Below are positions 1 through 5,898 of a DNA stretch of 17,610 bases, piece after piece. Position 1 is the first letter of the stretch. The number at the start of each line of letters is the position of its first letter. The notes beneath the pieces are model-generated. The model was not told the DNA's origin. It did no database searches and was given only the letters and a program-made list of their open reading frames with translations. Both the position numbers and the translations under genes were made by a program. The stretch is from NCBI GenBank assembly GCA_002496845.1, contig DALQ01000095.1:1-17610 (forward strand). The letters are read 5' to 3'. Source of the DNA: Euryarchaeota archaeon UBA495 (GTDB lineage: Archaea; Thermoplasmatota; Poseidoniia; Poseidoniales; Poseidoniaceae).

Positions 1-486
1 TTGACCGCAGAATGGGGTTTGAGCGCAATGCCGAACCTGCCACGCGACCTCTCCTCTGGCGCCATGGACGAGGTGCGTCAGCGCATCGACTCAACCATCG
101 AGCACGGGTCCAACATCCGGGAGATTCTGGCCACACACACCGGCGACGGGCCGGCGGCCATCGGCTGGGAAGTTCAGGCTGCTGTGGAAGCCTTGGACGT
201 GTTCGGATCTCGTTGGACCATCGAAATCCTGACCGCGTTGTACATCGCAGGACCAGCGCGTTTCAACCAGATGAAGACCCTCTTGGACGGCATCTCATCA
301 CGGACGTTGTCCGACAAATTGCGGTTGCTTGCCGATCGCGATCTTGTGATTCGAAAAGTCGAGGCAGGCCCGCCCGAACGTGTCCGGTACGTGCTTTCTG
401 AGCATGGACGAACCTGCGGCCGTTTGCTGTCCCCGTTGGTGGCTCACCTGAAGATTCGATCTGGGGCGCTCCGCACCTCGCGATGA
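1..486 (+). CDS. HxlR-family winged-helix transcriptional regulator (start uncertain)
   Basis: This is a predicted cytoplasmic DNA-binding regulator. Residues about 62-150 match the HxlR/MarR-like winged helix: an FGSRWTIEIL first helix, GPARFNQMK, the recognition-helix region GISSRTLSDKLRLL, and the wing with the HxlR-typical PPERVRYVLSEHG. An N-terminal extension of about 60 residues precedes the core and has no recognisable motif. The conserved N-terminal cysteine of redox-sensing HxlR members such as HypR and YodB is absent before the core, so a thiol-switch mechanism is not supported. The frame is open from base 1 with TTG as first codon. ATG codons at 28 and 64 are alternatives, none with a clear Shine-Dalgarno, and the gene could begin before the window. 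It is followed after 50 bases by another regulator on the same strand. The family call is firm; the ligand and targets are unknown. Confidence 0.8.
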   Translation: MTAEWGLSAMPNLPRDLSSGAMDEVRQRIDSTIEHGSNIREILATHTGDGPAAIGWEVQAAVEALDVFGSRWTIEILTALYIAGPARFNQMKTLLDGISSRTLSDKLRLLADRDLVIRKVEAGPPERVRYVLSEHGRTCGRLLSPLVAHLKIRSGALRTSR

Positions 487-536
487 AGACGCACGTGAAG
501 CGAGCCTTCAGATAGGATGGGGGCTACGTTCACGTC

Positions 537-1190
537 ATGCCTTTGCTCCAACAATGGGTGCGTCAGCGCCCATGGCTCGCCGCCGGTTTGGCGGTGAGCG
601 CCACGGGTTTGGCTGGCCTGAGTGGAGGGGCCCTCGCTGCTGCCGGAGCCCTTGGACTCGCCGTGGGCGGCATCGCCGGGTCACGTCCAGTGGACGACGC
701 CACACATCCGCTGCGCCGGCGCATTCTGACCACGCTTGAGAACCATCCTGGCCTCTGTTACCGCGAGCTCCAACAGAGCCTTGGAGCGGCCAATGGAACC
801 CTGCGGCACCACCTCGATGTGCTGCAAGGAGGTTCACGCCTTACCGTGATGCACGTCAACGGGCGAACGTGCTACTTCGCGGGCCCGCCTGAAAGCGTCG
901 AGTTGCTCCAAGGGCGTGCAGGGATGGCAAGGGCCGCTGAACGCTTGCCCATTGGGCTCTCCCTCGTGCAACGCTCCGTCATCCTCTCCATCAAGGAGGA
1001 CGGCGTCCCCAACAGCCAATCCGACCTGGCGCGTCGCCTCGGTCGTACCCGAGCCAGCGTGCACTCGGCGGTCAAAGTGCTGCAACGGCGTGGTCTCTTG
1101 CGCCAAGACAGCCTCGCGTTGTCCCCTCATCTCGATGACGATCAGGCATGGCGGGCAGGCGTGGTCTCTGGCTTCACCGACGAGCCCTGA
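537..1190 (+). CDS. Putative membrane-anchored regulator with two winged-helix domains
   Basis: This 217-residue protein opens with a Gly/Ala-rich hydrophobic stretch (residues about 13-48), long enough for a transmembrane hairpin. Two winged-helix domains follow. The first spans about 57-115, with HPLRRRILTTLENHPG, a recognition helix around GTLRHHLDVL and a wing ending HVNGRTCYF. The second spans about 143-196, with LVQRSVILSIKEDG and SDLARRLGRTRASVHSAVKVL. Tandem winged helices behind an N-terminal membrane segment resemble archaeal COG3398-type predicted regulators. I infer that it binds DNA from the inner face of the membrane and could relay an envelope signal; no sensor domain is visible. 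The ATG at 537 has no strong Shine-Dalgarno. The downstream regulator starts 74 bases after the stop, so co-transcription is plausible. Moderately sure of the architecture, unsure of the role. Confidence 0.75.
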   Translation: MPLLQQWVRQRPWLAAGLAVSATGLAGLSGGALAAAGALGLAVGGIAGSRPVDDATHPLRRRILTTLENHPGLCYRELQQSLGAANGTLRHHLDVLQGGSRLTVMHVNGRTCYFAGPPESVELLQGRAGMARAAERLPIGLSLVQRSVILSIKEDGVPNSQSDLARRLGRTRASVHSAVKVLQRRGLLRQDSLALSPHLDDDQAWRAGVVSGFTDEP

Positions 1191-1254
1191 ATCTGACCCT
1201 TCTCCGCCCGTCCGAGGCGGACGCTTCAAGTGCCCTGCTGCTCGCCTTCGGCGT

Positions 1255-1259
1255 GAGGT
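1255..1259 (+). promoter_or_regulatory. Shine-Dalgarno GAGGT deciding the start at 1265
   Basis: GAGGT lies five bases before the ATG at 1265, a good match to the archaeal anti-Shine-Dalgarno. The frame is open 39 codons further upstream to 1148, but that part overlaps the end of the preceding gene and has no comparable site. Confidence 0.55.
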
Positions 1260-1264
1260 TGAGC

Positions 1265-2383
1265 ATGTTTCGAGCGAAGGTGGTTGAAGCACCTCTGCCC
1301 ACGGCACGGCGTGACCTCGATTCCTTGGTTGCGTGGTTCATCGACGCCTTTGCTTTGGTCCGCCGCTCAGGACCCGCTTCGGCGGACGGTGGGCGTGCCT
1401 CGCCGGTCCATCGATTGCTTCGCGAACACGTGCTGGGCGACCAGCAAGGCGCGTGGGACGCCGGCCAATTGGCGGACGATCTGGGGTTGGCCCCTGCATC
1501 CCTCAACCACCACCTGACGCGCTTGGTGGAAACTGGATTGATGGGCTACACCGACGAAGGCAAAGGCTGGCGCAGGTACTACGTGCAAGGCGGGAGCCTG
1601 CGCGCAGCGGTCGAGCGTGTGCGCATCAACGCCAGGCTGGTGACGTCCCAACGCCTGCAGGCCCTCGCTCCGGCATGGTCGCGCAGCGGAGCACCGTTGG
1701 ACCTCGATTTGGGCGAGGACGACCCGCTTCCCATGTCGTTGGGAATGGTCGACCTCCGGCCTCCCAGTCCAGACAGCGATGCGGATGCCATGACCCTCTG
1801 GATGGCGGACACGGGCCTTCTTGGCGACCGGCCGGGAAGCGAAATCTCGAGCGGATCCTCCTCTCACCGGCTGTTTTTGATGCTCCTCGAACGGGACGCG
1901 CCTTTGTCCACAGACGAGGCTGCAGAAGCAGTGGGCTTGCCCGCGGCACGTGCAGGGCGCGTCCTCGAACGGTTCCGTGCGACCGGTGTGGTTGAGCGTG
2001 TGCCCAGAACGGACCGGTTGGCGACCTCGCTTTGGTCCGCCATGATCGCTCAACATGAACGACGTGGTTCCGATTGGCTGCTCCTCAAGGGTGGCTTCCA
2101 GCGCCTGCTCAACGAAAAGCAGCAAAGCCTCCTCCTCAAGGCCCTCGAAGGAAGCACGTTGCGGCCCGAAGACGTCACCAAGGCGATGGAAGGAACGTCT
2201 GCACAAGATCAGATGCTGCTCCTCAACCTTCTCGGCGGGCGATTGGCCATGGGTCACCGCATGGCGGGCAGCACCCTTGAACAGGTCGAGCGCCACGTCC
2301 TCGAACGCTTGGAACGCACCCTTCGTCGCATCGATCGCGTGGCTGAACTCATCGACGAAGCGCTCACGGAATCTTCTGCTTGA
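1265..2383 (+). CDS. Soluble regulator with two winged-helix domains and a helical C-terminus
   Basis: This 372-residue protein is predicted to be cytoplasmic, with no membrane segment. Residues about 47-111 form a winged helix: a first helix at VHRLLREHVL, then QLADDLGLAPASLNHHLTRLVETGL, and a wing with WRRYYV. An acidic, Pro/Ser-rich linker (about 145-195) leads to a second winged helix (about 199-256: HRLFLMLLERD, STDEAAEAVGLPAARAGRVLERF, TGVVERVPRTDRL). The last third is helical, ending in a heptad-like stretch (about 335-368) that could dimerise. Two DNA-binding domains joined by a flexible linker suggest binding to two half-sites or DNA bridging, which is inference. The start at 1265 is chosen for its Shine-Dalgarno. 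Three adjacent regulator genes on one strand suggest a locally expanded regulator cluster. I recognise the folds but not a named family. Confidence 0.75.
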   Translation: MFRAKVVEAPLPTARRDLDSLVAWFIDAFALVRRSGPASADGGRASPVHRLLREHVLGDQQGAWDAGQLADDLGLAPASLNHHLTRLVETGLMGYTDEGKGWRRYYVQGGSLRAAVERVRINARLVTSQRLQALAPAWSRSGAPLDLDLGEDDPLPMSLGMVDLRPPSPDSDADAMTLWMADTGLLGDRPGSEISSGSSSHRLFLMLLERDAPLSTDEAAEAVGLPAARAGRVLERFRATGVVERVPRTDRLATSLWSAMIAQHERRGSDWLLLKGGFQRLLNEKQQSLLLKALEGSTLRPEDVTKAMEGTSAQDQMLLLNLLGGRLAMGHRMAGSTLEQVERHVLERLERTLRRIDRVAELIDEALTESSA

Positions 2384-2422
2384 CGAACCGGCCTTGAAAT
2401 GCGGGCAACATGGGGTGGGGAC

Positions 2423-3457
2423 ATGGGCACGGGACCATGGGAACCGATGGGCCCGTGGGAGGGTGAGCCTCGGTCGCTGATGCTCGCACCCATGGCCGGC
2501 GTGACCGATCTGCCCTTTCGATTGCTTGCGCGAGAATGCGGTGCGAGCCTGGCCATCACGGAATTCACGAATTCCACGGCGCTGACGCGGGAGGCCACGA
2601 CCTCGTGGCGACGCATGGAAACCCATGCGATGGAGGATCCTTTCATCCCCCAAATCTTCGGAGGTGACCTCGACGACATGGTCACAGCTGCTGGTTTGCT
2701 TGAACCGCAGGCTCAGATCATCGACCTCAACTTTGGCTGTCCTGCGCCCAAGGTCACGCGGGTGTGCGCTGGCGCCGCCCTGATGGGTCACCCCGACCTG
2801 CTGTTGGACATCGTCAAAGCGGTGTCCGAACACGTCCAGATTCCTGTCACCGCCAAAATGCGGCTCGGCACGGGCCAAGGGCCAGACACCGTCCTCGACC
2901 TCGTCGAGCGTTTGCCCGATGCCGGAGCCAAGCGAATCTGCATTCATGGGCGAACCCTTCGGCAACGCTACGCAGGCGTGGCCAATTGGGACACGATTGC
3001 CGAGGCCGTCCAACGAAGCATCGTGCCGGTCATCGCCAACGGTGACGTGGTGGACGCGCCCTCTGCCGCAGCATGCCTCGAGCAGACCGCTGCTGCGGGC
3101 CTCATGATCGGACGAGGAGCCATCGGTCGTCCGCAAGTCTTCGGGGAAATCAGGGTCGGCCTTGGCTGGATGGACGAAGCCGACCTGCCGTGGGTGGCCG
3201 ATGACCCCAATGCTTGGGCGGCTGCAAACGACATCGAACGCGCCTTCCTGACCCGACGGTGGTGTTGGTCACGCTACATCGAGTTGGCCGAAGCTACGAC
3301 GGGACTTCGTCCAAAATGGATGCAAAGGCACGCCGTTGCGTTCACGAAAGGCTTGCCCGGAGGCCGAGCCATCCGAGCCGAGATGCACAATCAGCCCGAT
3401 GCTCAAGCCTTTGCTGCATCGGTCGAGGTCTTCCTCGGGGGCGCCACGGCCCAATGA
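2423..3457 (+). CDS. dus: tRNA-dihydrouridine synthase (DusB/DusC-like)
   Basis: This FMN-dependent enzyme reduces uridine to dihydrouridine in tRNA using NAD(P)H. The TIM-barrel signatures are present: LAPMAGVTDLPFR near the N-terminus, NFGCPAPKV carrying the predicted catalytic Cys (residue 106 from this start), CAGAALMG, VTAKMRLG, the CIHGRTLRQRYAG loop with a conserved His, VIANGDV, and the FMN-phosphate motif GLMIGRGAIGRPQVF. A C-terminal helical tRNA-recognition region follows, with RHAVAFTKGLPGGR. Length, about 344 residues, is normal. I chose the ATG at 2423 because GGGGTG lies five bases before it; ATG codons at 2399, 2447 and 2480 are alternatives, the conserved core starting near 2480. 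The gene sits just after the regulator and ends three bases from the oppositely oriented rpsB. Which tRNA position it modifies cannot be told from sequence alone. Confidence 0.93.
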   Translation: MGTGPWEPMGPWEGEPRSLMLAPMAGVTDLPFRLLARECGASLAITEFTNSTALTREATTSWRRMETHAMEDPFIPQIFGGDLDDMVTAAGLLEPQAQIIDLNFGCPAPKVTRVCAGAALMGHPDLLLDIVKAVSEHVQIPVTAKMRLGTGQGPDTVLDLVERLPDAGAKRICIHGRTLRQRYAGVANWDTIAEAVQRSIVPVIANGDVVDAPSAAACLEQTAAAGLMIGRGAIGRPQVFGEIRVGLGWMDEADLPWVADDPNAWAAANDIERAFLTRRWCWSRYIELAEATTGLRPKWMQRHAVAFTKGLPGGRAIRAEMHNQPDAQAFAASVEVFLGGATAQ

Positions 3458-3460
3458 TGC

Positions 3461-4069
3461 TCAGAAGGAAGACTGCCACTCTTCGATGTCTTGGGCCTCG
3501 GCCCATGCCTCGTCCGTGGTTTCACCGCGGAGCTTGAGGACTTCACGGGCGAGGAGCCAGTACACGAGCGCCAAGGAACGGCGACCCTTGTTGTTGGCAG
3601 GAATCGCGACGTCGACGTTGCGGAGGTTGTTGTTGGCGTCGACGAGGCCGACGATGGGAAGGCCGGTGTTCACGGCTTCAATGAGGGCCTGCTGGTCGGC
3701 AGCTGGGTCGGTCACGAAGAGCATGTCAGGCTCCACGTAGGAGCGGAGGGCAGGGTTGGTCAGGCTGCCAGGAATGAAGCGGCCCACCGAGGCGTTGGCG
3801 CCGATGGCTTCAGCGAAGAGGCGGGCAGGGCGCTGTCCGTATTGGCGAGCGGAGACGACCATGACGCGGCCTTTCTCGTAGCGGCAGAGGAATTGTGCGA
3901 CCAAGCGGATGCGCTGATCGGTGGCGGCGACGTCGAGAAGGTAGAGACCATCATCGCGAACGGTTTGGATAAAACGGGCCATGTCGGCGCTCTTTTGCTG
4001 GGTACCAATGTTCACGGCGTTCTCTTCGTATTCGGAGAAAGGAACGAGAAGCGCCATTTCGTCGGACAT
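3461..4069 (-). CDS. rpsB: Archaeal ribosomal protein S2 (uS2)
   Basis: Small-subunit ribosomal protein uS2, which binds late in 30S assembly near the head-body junction. The 202 residues show family hallmarks: NIGTQQKSADMARFI, GLYLLDVAATDQRIRLVAQFL, SARQYGQRPARLFAEA, GRFIPGSLTNP, the DMLFVTDPAADQQALIEAV strand-helix, GLPIVGLVDANNN, and IPANNKGRRSLALVYWLLAREVL. Length and the absence of the long bacterial coiled-coil insertion fit the archaeal/eukaryotic form. The frame is open 20 codons further upstream, but the ATG at 4069 has GAGGT seven bases before it and a TATA-like box further up, so it is preferred. A second ATG lies four codons in. In many archaea rpsB lies in a cluster with L18e, L13, S9 and RNA polymerase N/K genes; here it stands alone with its own promoter, tail to tail with dus. 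Confidence 0.95.
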   Translation of the reverse strand: MSDEMALLVPFSEYEENAVNIGTQQKSADMARFIQTVRDDGLYLLDVAATDQRIRLVAQFLCRYEKGRVMVVSARQYGQRPARLFAEAIGANASVGRFIPGSLTNPALRSYVEPDMLFVTDPAADQQALIEAVNTGLPIVGLVDANNNLRNVDVAIPANNKGRRSLALVYWLLAREVLKLRGETTDEAWAEAQDIEEWQSSF

Positions 4070-4076
4070 GCAAGAA

Positions 4077-4081
4077 ACCTC
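4077..4081 (-). promoter_or_regulatory. rpsB: Shine-Dalgarno GAGGT of rpsB
   Basis: On the minus strand GAGGT precedes the ATG at 4069 by seven bases, supporting that start over the longer open frame. Confidence 0.55.
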
Positions 4082-4105
4082 AGCACTCGCGCGACTTGAA
4101 GCCTC

Positions 4106-4112
4106 TATTAAA
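4106..4112 (-). promoter_or_regulatory. TATA-like promoter element for rpsB
   Basis: On the minus strand this reads TTTAATA in otherwise GC-rich DNA, preceded by a purine-rich stretch (GCGAAGCGG) that could be a TFB-recognition element. Its centre is about 40 bases from the rpsB start codon. With the usual archaeal spacing of about 25 bases from TATA to transcript start, this predicts a short leader of about 14 bases containing the GAGGT site. The fit is good but rests on pattern and spacing alone. Confidence 0.5.
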
Positions 4113-4205
4113 CCGCTTCGCTGCGGCACACCCTCGACTTGATGCGGTCAGGCGAATCAGTCAAGGCATGGACCGGCTCCCTTGAACCGTCCCATGTCGG
4201 CGAAT

Positions 4206-4212
4206 GGAGGTG
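4206..4212 (+). promoter_or_regulatory. Shine-Dalgarno GGAGGTG deciding the start at 4221
   Basis: This is a seven-base match to the archaeal anti-Shine-Dalgarno, eight bases before the ATG at 4221. It argues against the TTG at 4182 and the ATG at 4194 as starts of the nuclease gene. Confidence 0.6.
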
Positions 4213-4220
4213 TGAACTCG

Positions 4221-5318
4221 ATGCTGCCCATCAGCGCGAGCGATCTCGAACGTTACACCTACTGCCCCATGTCATGGCACTTGTCCAGGGAAGGCGTGGG
4301 CGCTCAAGGCGAAGCCGTCGCCGAAGGGGTTCGACGCCATGCCGAAATTCATTCCTCGATGGAGGACGCCATGGCCGGAAAGCAAGCATACCGGCGCTCC
4401 GCAACCATCTGGTCGTGGTGGTTCACCGTGGTGCTGGTGTTTACGCTTGAGAGCTTCATCGTGTACAGGCTCCTCAACAGCGACGCAGACCCTGTCCAAA
4501 TGGCGCGCTTCCTGTCTTCCCTCGCCCTGAGTGCGCTTTTGGCCGGAGGGGTGCTGATCCTCCTGCCGTGGCGAGAACCGTTGAACTGGTCCATCCCCGA
4601 CCCACGCTCTGAATTCGAAGCCAGCGGCGTCATGCCCATCTTCAATCCCCCCGACTTCATCGGAGGGTGGTTCCAAGGCGGTCGTTTGGAGGCCAGTTTC
4701 CTCCTTGCGTCAATCGTGTTCGGTTTGCACGCTATGGCCCTTGGCACGTTTCTTGATGCGGGCAACGCCGCCTTCGTGCTTGTCGTGTCGGCGTTTCTTT
4801 GGACCGGTCTGGCCTCATGGCGCCTTCAGGTTCTCCTTCTGGCGCACCAGAAATCAGAGGTCGCTCGCGTCAAAGCAGGATTGGACACCAAAACAGAGGT
4901 GTTGTACTCCGATGACGACCAAGGCACCGGTTTGTTGACGGACCCAAACACGGGACTCCGTGGCCGGCCAGATCAAATCGTCATCGTCGACGGTGATTTC
5001 ATTCCCGTCGAACAAAAAACGGGGAAAATCCCCGCTACGCCACACGATTCACACCGCATGCAACTGTTGGCGTACCTCCACTTGGTGGAATGCGAAACCG
5101 GGCGGGCCTCCCCTTACGGTGTCATTCGATACGGCCAAGAACACGTGTTCCAGATCCTCTGGGACGACCTCTCTCGAAGCGATCTCAACGAGGTGGTCAC
5201 GGAAATTCAGCGTCTGATGGTAGAGGGGGGAGCCACCCGAAACCACAAACGCGTGGGCAAGTGCAGGAATTGTTCCCGTCGCCACGCATGCCCCGAACGT
5301 CTCGATGCATCAGCATGA
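4221..5318 (+). CDS. Cas4-like PD-(D/E)XK Fe-S nuclease with a four-helix membrane insertion
   Basis: The ends of this 365-residue protein carry the Cas4/RecB-like exonuclease signature. N-terminal: ISASDLERYTYCPMSWHL with Cys15, then GVRRHAEIH with His40. C-terminal: GLRGRPDQIV with Asp251, PVEQKTGK with Glu264 and Lys266, QLLAYLHLVE with Gln281, and Cys348, Cys351, Cys357 near the end. One N-terminal and three C-terminal cysteines are the usual 4Fe-4S ligands of Cas4 and AddB-type nucleases, and every catalytic residue expected is present. Between His40 and Asp251 lie four hydrophobic segments (about 63-84, 95-116, 157-177, 182-208). I infer a nuclease tethered to the cytoplasmic face of the membrane; an even helix count keeps both halves of the fold on one side. 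No CRISPR array or cas1/cas2 is nearby. It ends overlapping the convergent lipoprotein gene by nine bases. Its biological role is unknown. Confidence 0.85.
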   Translation: MLPISASDLERYTYCPMSWHLSREGVGAQGEAVAEGVRRHAEIHSSMEDAMAGKQAYRRSATIWSWWFTVVLVFTLESFIVYRLLNSDADPVQMARFLSSLALSALLAGGVLILLPWREPLNWSIPDPRSEFEASGVMPIFNPPDFIGGWFQGGRLEASFLLASIVFGLHAMALGTFLDAGNAAFVLVVSAFLWTGLASWRLQVLLLAHQKSEVARVKAGLDTKTEVLYSDDDQGTGLLTDPNTGLRGRPDQIVIVDGDFIPVEQKTGKIPATPHDSHRMQLLAYLHLVECETGRASPYGVIRYGQEHVFQILWDDLSRSDLNEVVTEIQRLMVEGGATRNHKRVGKCRNCSRRHACPERLDASA

Positions 5319-5855
5319 GTCTTCGAGCGGGTATTTCATGCAGTTGCGATGAATGGTGACCACGACGTTGAAGTTGTCTTTGAATTGGTTCAGGAAACGT
5401 TCACCGGTGCCTTGAGCGTCAACGGTCAAGGTCCATTCCCCACCCGTGAACTCTGGCTGAGCGAGGAGGCTTTCCTCAGGTGGATTTGCGTCTTGACACA
5501 CTTCAGTCGACCATTGCACGCCACCTTCTGAGTCGAACAGGGTCACTTGGACGTAGCGCAAGGCCCCTCCTGCGTCCAGGCAACCAATCTGATCTGAGCC
5601 CACAAAACTGGCCTTGAAGTAGATGTCAATCTGAATGACGGACTCGTCCACGTAGAACGAGGACGAATTGCTGTAGGTTTCAACCGCATTGGTGAAGGTG
5701 TGGGCGAAGGCCACGCGGTCGTAGATCGTCTGAATCTCGACCGGGTCTCGCCTTGATTCGAGATACTCGCGGGCCGGGACCAACCCGATGCAGCCCGCGA
5801 ACGTGCTGCTGAGAAGAAGCACGATGAGCGCCACAACCGTCGGACGCGGCCCCAT
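5310..5855 (-). CDS. Small predicted lipoprotein with four extra cysteines
   Basis: This 181-residue protein starts with a short positive n-region, a hydrophobic core (VVALIVLLLSSTF) and the lipobox-like AGC with Cys22, so it is probably lipid-anchored and extracellular. The mature part has Cys92, Cys120, Cys172 and Cys181, which could form two disulfides. It is rich in Asp/Glu and aromatic beta-strand-like segments (VIQIDIYFKASF, YVQVTLFD, WTLTVDAQGTGERF). No family was recognised. The frame is open further upstream to 6047, but that part runs through the neighbouring gene's coding region and has no signal peptide, so the ATG at 5855 is chosen. No Shine-Dalgarno precedes it. It follows the large surface-protein gene by 43 bases on the same strand, suggesting co-expression, perhaps as a partner of that protein. 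Its 3' end overlaps the convergent nuclease gene. Confidence 0.75.
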   Translation of the reverse strand: MGPRPTVVALIVLLLSSTFAGCIGLVPAREYLESRRDPVEIQTIYDRVAFAHTFTNAVETYSNSSSFYVDESVIQIDIYFKASFVGSDQIGCLDAGGALRYVQVTLFDSEGGVQWSTEVCQDANPPEESLLAQPEFTGGEWTLTVDAQGTGERFLNQFKDNFNVVVTIHRNCMKYPLEDSC

Positions 5856-5898
5856 AAGGTGGCGGAGCGGGCTACGGTTGTGAAGATGTCGTCGATGC

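Noticed and set aside
1367..3136. A 589-codon open frame on the minus strand, antisense to the regulator and dus
   Set aside because: It lies opposite two genes with clear protein families, has low-complexity shadow-like composition and no recognisable domain. Long antisense frames are expected in GC-rich DNA.
4070..4220. A tRNA or small RNA in the rpsB-nuclease intergenic region
   Set aside because: No T-loop GTTCRA motif or cloverleaf pairing could be drawn; promoter and Shine-Dalgarno elements explain what is seen.
4221..5318. Membership of the Cas4-like gene in a CRISPR-Cas adaptation module
   Set aside because: No cas1, cas2, effector gene or repeat array is in the window, and neighbours are rpsB and envelope genes.
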